This document shows positions 60,077 to 64,000 of a stretch of DNA of 64,000 nt, one piece after another. The position numbers and the translations under genes are program-made. The stretch lies in the NCBI RefSeq assembly GCF_900102685.1, contig NZ_FMZA01000011.1, forward strand, positions 45,637 to 109,636, in the 5' to 3' direction. This DNA is from Melghirimyces thermohalophilus (GTDB lineage: Bacteria; Bacillota; Bacilli; Thermoactinomycetales; DSM-45169). Position 1 is the first letter of the stretch. Every line of letters begins with the position of its first letter. Below the pieces are notes generated by a model. That model ran no database searches. It saw nothing but the letters and a program-made list of their open reading frames with translations, and had not been told where the DNA came from.

Positions 60077-61585
60077 TTAGGTCGGCTCCACACGCCGTGT
60101 GCTCCAAGCTTCGTCTAGTATGGCCAGTTTTTTGCGGATATTTTGCTGATAGGTGTCAATGTAAGCCAGAGGCTCCTTGGGATTGGGTAAACGCTGAACC
60201 TTGCCGGTCCCCGGCGGCATCACCTTGCTGACCGCACCACATCCCAATCCGATGATCGTCTGGCGCTCTTCCATAATCATGATATTGTAAAGACTCTCTT
60301 CCCCAGGAAAGGCGTAACCCACATTCTCTTGATTGCCTAAAATATTTTTTTGCCGGTACAGGTAATAGGGGATATAACCCATCCTCTGTGTCCAGCGGCG
60401 GGCTTCGTTGACCATCTCCGTGATCTCCTCCCGCCCCGCTGTCTTGTATTTCTCCGGGTTGCGGGTCATATGGGAGCCCCGTTTGAAAGAGAGGGTGTGC
60501 ACAGTCAGGGATTGCGGACGCAATTCCTCCATCGTACGAAGCGATTGCCGGAATGTGTCCAGCCCCTCTCCGGGAAGGCCGATGATCAGATCCATGTTGA
60601 TGTTATGCAAGCCCATGGACCGGGCCAGCTCGTATTTTTCCAGGGTCTCCTTCACCGTATGGTGACGCCCGATCAGTTTCAGGGTGTTTTCTTCAAAACT
60701 TTGCGGATTGATGCTGATCCGATCCACCTGCCAGCGACGGAGCAGATCCAGTTTTTCTTCATCCAGCGTATCGGGCCGACCGGCCTCTACAGTCAATTCC
60801 CGCACCTGATCATATCCGGGGATGGAGACCTGCAGCCGGCGGAAAAGTCCCTCCAGCTCTGCGGTGGTGATAGAAGTCGGGGTGCCGCCGCCAAAGTAGA
60901 TCGTAGTCACCGGCACCTGATTTCGTTCCAACCAAGCTCCCACGGCAGCTATCTCTTCATGCAATCCCGCCAGGAATTCATCCACCGCGCCGTTCCGCCC
61001 CCGAATGGCATACGCCGGAAACGTGCAGTAGGCGCATTTAGTGGGACAGAAGGGGATCCCGATATAAAGGCTGACCCCCCGGTCCAGCTGATACAGATCC
61101 GGCAACACCGCAGTCTGTCGTTGGACGATCTCCTGCAACAGATCCACCTTGTCGGGCAGCAGCCGGTAGTCCCCTACTAAGACCTCTCTCGCCTTTTCTG
61201 CCGACAAACCATCTAAAAACAGCTTGTGCAGCAGTTTTGTCGGACGAACACCTGTTAAAATTCCCCAGGGTTGGCGGACTCCTGTCGCCTTCTCCAGCAC
61301 CTTCAGCAACGCACGGTGAACCGCTCGTTTTAAAAGGCGGTTCTGGTCCTGGGCAGTCGCTTTGGCCTCCTGTTCATCATCGCCAAACCAGGTCTGATCT
61401 TGGGCGGGATCGGTCAGGGTCACCCCTACCCGAATGCGTTCCGAAGCATCGACATGAAAAGCAACCCACCCATCGGCTTCCTGTCGTTGTTGCGTCACCT
61501 TCACTTTAGGATAAAAAAGTCCGGCAATCCGCTCGATATCCTGATGAAAACGGAGTGAAACGCCGGAAACAAATATTTTTCTCAT
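60077..61585 (-). CDS. hemZ: Coproporphyrinogen III dehydrogenase-like radical SAM protein HemZ
   Basis: 502 residues, closely matching B. subtilis HemZ. N-terminal HemZ-specific part (GILTGVRPTKLLHKLFLDGL), radical-SAM cluster CPTKCAYCTFPAYA, TTIYFGGGTPTSI, EAGRPDT, INMDLIIGLPGEG and YYLYRQKNILGN. Family acts in anaerobic haem synthesis, though HemZ function is not fully settled. The ATG has a poor ribosome site (GGTGGGG far upstream); the frame extends to 61684. Confidence 0.92.
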   Translation of the reverse strand: MRKIFVSGVSLRFHQDIERIAGLFYPKVKVTQQRQEADGWVAFHVDASERIRVGVTLTDPAQDQTWFGDDEQEAKATAQDQNRLLKRAVHRALLKVLEKATGVRQPWGILTGVRPTKLLHKLFLDGLSAEKAREVLVGDYRLLPDKVDLLQEIVQRQTAVLPDLYQLDRGVSLYIGIPFCPTKCAYCTFPAYAIRGRNGAVDEFLAGLHEEIAAVGAWLERNQVPVTTIYFGGGTPTSITTAELEGLFRRLQVSIPGYDQVRELTVEAGRPDTLDEEKLDLLRRWQVDRISINPQSFEENTLKLIGRHHTVKETLEKYELARSMGLHNINMDLIIGLPGEGLDTFRQSLRTMEELRPQSLTVHTLSFKRGSHMTRNPEKYKTAGREEITEMVNEARRWTQRMGYIPYYLYRQKNILGNQENVGYAFPGEESLYNIMIMEERQTIIGLGCGAVSKVMPPGTGKVQRLPNPKEPLAYIDTYQQNIRKKLAILDEAWSTRRVEPT

Positions 61586-61894
61586 AAAAAACCGCGCATT
61601 CCCCACCAGCCGGTGTGGCTGCACGTCCCCCTTTCCATCAGCCGATCCGATTCTCTGAACACAGTTTAGCTTACTGTACCTCACAGATCAATGTGCAAAG
61701 AAGTCTCTTTTACGGGAGGTGAAGGACGCTTTTCTGCGTCAAGTTTCTGGAAATCGGATCTCCTCCCAGAGATACAACGCCATGATCCGACTTCGTCTGC
61801 TCCTTGCGTCTATAACCGTCTTAGCAGGAGAAAGAAGCAACTTAGAGAGAAGCACTGGCATACAATCAATCCTAGCGGGAAGGGGGAATCAAAA
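61586..61894. other. Gap upstream of hemZ
   Basis: No gene recognised. A plus-strand frame runs through it into the small membrane protein but without ribosome site. It contains an inverted repeat ACAG/CTGT and TACAAT at 61861, which may be the -10 of the next gene. Confidence 0.5.
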
Positions 61895-62101
61895 ATGACG
61901 GCTGGATGGGGGCTTGCGTTGATCGTCATCGGATTGCATCTGGTGGGAACCGCCATTCCGACCAGCATAAAGGGAGAAGCCACCGGATGGCTCGATTCCC
62001 GCCCTCCAGGGAAAAAAGAGGAGTGCAACAGTAGGGCACCTGCTTTTGCCTGGTGCGGAGGCGCGTTGTTTATAGTCGGCCTACTGCTTTTGTGCATCTA
62101 A
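61895..62101 (+). CDS. Small membrane protein, 68 residues
   Basis: ATG with AAGGGGG 8 nt upstream. Two hydrophobic segments, GWGLALIVIGLHLVGTAI and AFAWCGGALFIVGLLLLCI, with a charged middle (DSRPPGKKEECNS). Own terminator follows. No known family recognised. Confidence 0.65.
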   Translation: MTAGWGLALIVIGLHLVGTAIPTSIKGEATGWLDSRPPGKKEECNSRAPAFAWCGGALFIVGLLLLCI

Positions 62102-62105
62102 CCAC

Positions 62106-62140
62106 TTGTCCGGCGGAAATCGAATCCGTCGGACTTTTTC
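62106..62140 (+). terminator. Terminator of the 68-residue gene
   Basis: Arms GTCCGGCGG and CCGTCGGAC, 9-nt loop, then T5. Confidence 0.85.
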
Positions 62141-62292
62141 GTGTTATGATTTAGCCGTTTACAACAACAGACTACGAATGGTATTTTTATAAGGCATTTA
62201 TACTAAATATGCATTTCACAACGAGACTCCACCTATCAGAAAAGAATGACAACAACGTTGAAATCGTTTTTTATACATAATGGGAGAAACAT

Positions 62293-62322
62293 TTGATATT
62301 TCCTGCAATTTAATACTACAAT
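62293..62322 (+). promoter_or_regulatory. Promoter of the yjiH-type gene
   Basis: TTGATA, 18-nt spacer, TACAAT, 48 nt upstream of the start. Confidence 0.65.
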
Positions 62323-62369
62323 GTAAACGTCGTGAATCCGCTTTCATCAAAATAACGAGGTGACATCGA

Positions 62370-63722
62370 TTGAACCCTCAAGAGCAATCCTATCCCGTTT
62401 CCGCTTATATGAAGTTTCTATTGCCCTCATTGATCGGCATCTTCCTGTTCATGATCCCCATCCCCTCCAAAGATGGGGTGACGATCCCGGTGGCCATTAT
62501 GGCTGCTTGGGTTCAGGAGAAATTTGGCGACTTTCTGCCGGGTATCTTAGCCATCATTCTCCTGATCACTGTCATCGGCTCGATTCTCGCCAAGACACTG
62601 AAACCCGCCTGGATCATGGACCGCCCGTTCTTTCAGGGACTCTTTAATGTCAAACCCATGTGGCTGATCGCACGGATTCTCGGCCTCCTCTTTGCCCTAT
62701 CGGCTCTGTACAAAGTGGGGCCGGAGCCGGTCTGGTCGGAAAATACCGGCGGACTGCTCCTATTCGATCTGCTGCCGGTTCTCTTTTCCGTTTTTCTCTT
62801 TGCCGGCCTGTTCCTCCCCCTGCTGATGGATTTCGGGCTATTGGATCTGTGCGGGGCGCTGCTGACCCGGATTATGCGCCCGGTCTTTACCCTGCCGGGA
62901 CGTTCCTCCATCGACTGTATCGCCTCATGGGTGGGGGATGGCACCGTCGGTGTGCTCATCACCAGCAAACAGTATGAAGAAGGGTTTTACAGCAAGCGGG
63001 AAGCAGCCGTGATCGGAACCACCTTCTCCGTCGTTTCCATCACCTTCACCATTGTGGTGTTGACGGAGATGCGGCTGCAAGCTTACTTTCTTCCCTACTA
63101 TTTGACCATCATTCTGGCTGGATTAGTGGCCGCTATTGTGATGCCGCGCATCCCCCCTCTTTCCCGAAAGCCGGATACCTACACCAACGAAACCCAATCA
63201 CAGTTGAATGAATCGATCCCGACTGCCTACACTCCCTTCACCTGGGGCCTTCGGCAGGCGGCGAAACAAGCACAGGGCAGAAAGCTGAGCCGGATCTTGC
63301 AAGGAGGGCTGCAAAACGTCCTAGACATGTGGATGGGTGTCATCCCCATTGTGATGGCCCTGGGGACGATTGCCCTGATCATCGCCGAGTACACCCCTTT
63401 CTTCTCCTGGATCGGCGCTCCTTTTGTCCCGCTTCTCTCCCTGCTTCAGATCCCGGAAGCCGGCGCAGCGGCCCAAACCATGGTGATCGGGTTTGCTGAC
63501 ATGTTCCTCCCCTCGGTGATCGGGAGCAGCATCGAGAGCGAATTAACCCGGTTTGTGATCGCCTGTGTGTCGGTGACCCAGCTCATCTACATGTCGGAAG
63601 TGGGCGGACTGTTACTCGGCTCCAAGATTCCTGTCAACATGAAGGATCTGTTTATCATTTTCCTGCTGCGCACCTTGATCACCCTGCCGGTGATCGCGCT
63701 GATGGCCCATCTGATCTTTTGA
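62370..63722 (+). CDS. YjiH family membrane protein (nucleoside-recognition Gate domain)
   Basis: 450 residues, about ten TM helices. Start MKFLLPSLIGIFLFMIPIP; Gate-domain regions around LPGRSSIDCIASWVGDGTVG and IESELTRFVIACVSVTQLI. Related to nucleoside-recognition and spore-maturation membrane proteins; probably a transporter of unknown substrate. TTG start with GAGGTGAC 5-6 nt upstream. Its own terminator appears broken by an IS element. Confidence 0.85.
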   Translation: MNPQEQSYPVSAYMKFLLPSLIGIFLFMIPIPSKDGVTIPVAIMAAWVQEKFGDFLPGILAIILLITVIGSILAKTLKPAWIMDRPFFQGLFNVKPMWLIARILGLLFALSALYKVGPEPVWSENTGGLLLFDLLPVLFSVFLFAGLFLPLLMDFGLLDLCGALLTRIMRPVFTLPGRSSIDCIASWVGDGTVGVLITSKQYEEGFYSKREAAVIGTTFSVVSITFTIVVLTEMRLQAYFLPYYLTIILAGLVAAIVMPRIPPLSRKPDTYTNETQSQLNESIPTAYTPFTWGLRQAAKQAQGRKLSRILQGGLQNVLDMWMGVIPIVMALGTIALIIAEYTPFFSWIGAPFVPLLSLLQIPEAGAAAQTMVIGFADMFLPSVIGSSIESELTRFVIACVSVTQLIYMSEVGGLLLGSKIPVNMKDLFIIFLLRTLITLPVIALMAHLIF

Positions 63723-63730
63723 ATAAAACA

Positions 63731-63749
63731 CCAAAAAAGCCCCCGGCGA
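63731..63749 (+). terminator. Left half of an interrupted terminator of the yjiH-type gene
   Basis: CCAAAAAAGCCCCCGGCGA looks like the ascending arm of an A-run/GC-stem terminator, but the matching GGGGGC plus T-run is absent; IS sequence begins right after it. Confidence 0.5.
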
Positions 63750-64000
63750 TGTTTGGTCAAGCCCCCATTTTGTAGACTCTTGGAAAAAACCCGGGTTAAG
63801 CGACAAGTTGGCGTCTGTATTCCACAGGCGTCAACTTTTTTAATCTCCGTTGAATCCGTTGTTCATTGTAAAATTGAATGTACTCCTCAATACACCTTTG
63901 CGTTTCAGTAATATCTTGGATACCATGGAGGTACAGAGCTTCTGCTTTCAAGTGGGAAAAGAAGCTCTCGATGCAGGCATTGTCAAAGCAATTGCCTCTC
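63750..64000 (-). mobile_element. IS3-family insertion sequence, one end (continues beyond window)
   Basis: The element begins with TGTTTGGTCAAGCCCCCATT (probable terminal inverted repeat, 63750-63769) and carries the 3' end of an IS150-group transposase gene. The outer end and any target duplication lie outside the window. Confidence 0.75.
63796..64000 (-). CDS. IS3-family transposase, C-terminal part (5' truncated by window edge)
   Basis: Visible residues include RGNCFDNACIESFFSHLKAE, the end of the rve integrase core with the catalytic Glu (ESFF), then QDITETQRCIEEYIQFYNEQ and RIQRRLKKLTPVEYRRQLVA. This is the typical OrfB end of IS150/IS3 elements. Confidence 0.9.
   Translation of the reverse strand, partial: RGNCFDNACIESFFSHLKAEALYLHGIQDITETQRCIEEYIQFYNEQRIQRRLKKLTPVEYRRQLVA

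Noticed and set aside
1..64000. CRISPR arrays, tRNA or rRNA genes
   Set aside because: No regularly spaced direct repeats, no tRNA cloverleaf with TTCRA arm and no rRNA segments were seen while reading; T-box leaders explain the tRNA-related signals.

Overview
The window comes from a Gram-positive, endospore-forming-type Bacillota genome of fairly high GC. The gene order recD2-yrrD-yrzR-yrzQ-yrrI-alaS-ireB-ruvX-DUF1292-mltG, the cymR/iscS and aspS/hisS neighbourhoods, the T-box leaders and the 6S RNA next to aspS all match the Bacillus subtilis yrr/yrv region. HemZ and a PbpI-like PBP fit the same picture. Together with the GC content and the ectoine genes, this suggests a Thermoactinomycetaceae-like or other salt-tolerant Bacillales relative; that placement is inference.

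Region 1 (1-3.3 kb): the 3' part of an asparagine synthetase, a MurE-like ligase without the usual DNPR motif, a small membrane-anchored protein and the remnant of a CocE/NonD hydrolase.

Region 2 (3.3-20.5 kb), the centrepiece: one locus to import, degrade and make ectoine and 5-hydroxyectoine. The minus-strand operon reads doeA/eutD, eutC, a cystathionine gamma-synthase-type PLP enzyme, an M20 deacetylase, a homoserine dehydrogenase, an aldehyde dehydrogenase and ehuB-C-D-A. Divergent from it are eutB and a PucR-type regulator, followed on the same strand by ectA-ectB-ectC-ectD. No dedicated diaminobutyrate aminotransferase (DoeD) and no EutA are present. A homoserine dehydrogenase and a trans-sulfuration-type PLP enzyme sit in the operon instead, so carbon may leave through aspartate semialdehyde to homoserine as well as to aspartate.

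Region 3 (20.5-36 kb): PbpI-like PBP, a YitT membrane protein, a 25-residue peptide whose ribosome-binding site is buried in a hairpin (possible type I toxin), two tandem MltG paralogues, two tandem DUF1292 proteins, ruvX, ireB, alaS with its T-box, an AI-2E family transporter, three small yrz/yrr genes and recD2.

Region 4 (36-47 kb): a short-chain dehydrogenase, an HSL-type esterase, a DUF998 protein, iscS, cymR overlapping a YczE-like gene, divergent rarA, an NT5C nucleotidase, 6S RNA, and aspS-hisS behind a histidine T-box.

Region 5 (47.4-54.3 kb): two solute:sodium symporter/DUF485 pairs enclosing a LytS/LytTR two-component system. This looks like one acquired or duplicated carboxylate-uptake module.

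Region 6 (54.3-64 kb): a 44-residue Cys-rich protein, a threonine synthase-like enzyme, then a decayed stretch: a YheC/YheD ATP-grasp pseudogene with two frameshifts, a methyltransferase with an in-frame amber stop, and an antiporter remnant whose N-terminal part is inverted. Among these lie a secreted GDPD phosphodiesterase, a macro-domain protein, hemZ and a YjiH family protein. The window ends in an IS3-family element that seems to have landed in the yjiH terminator.
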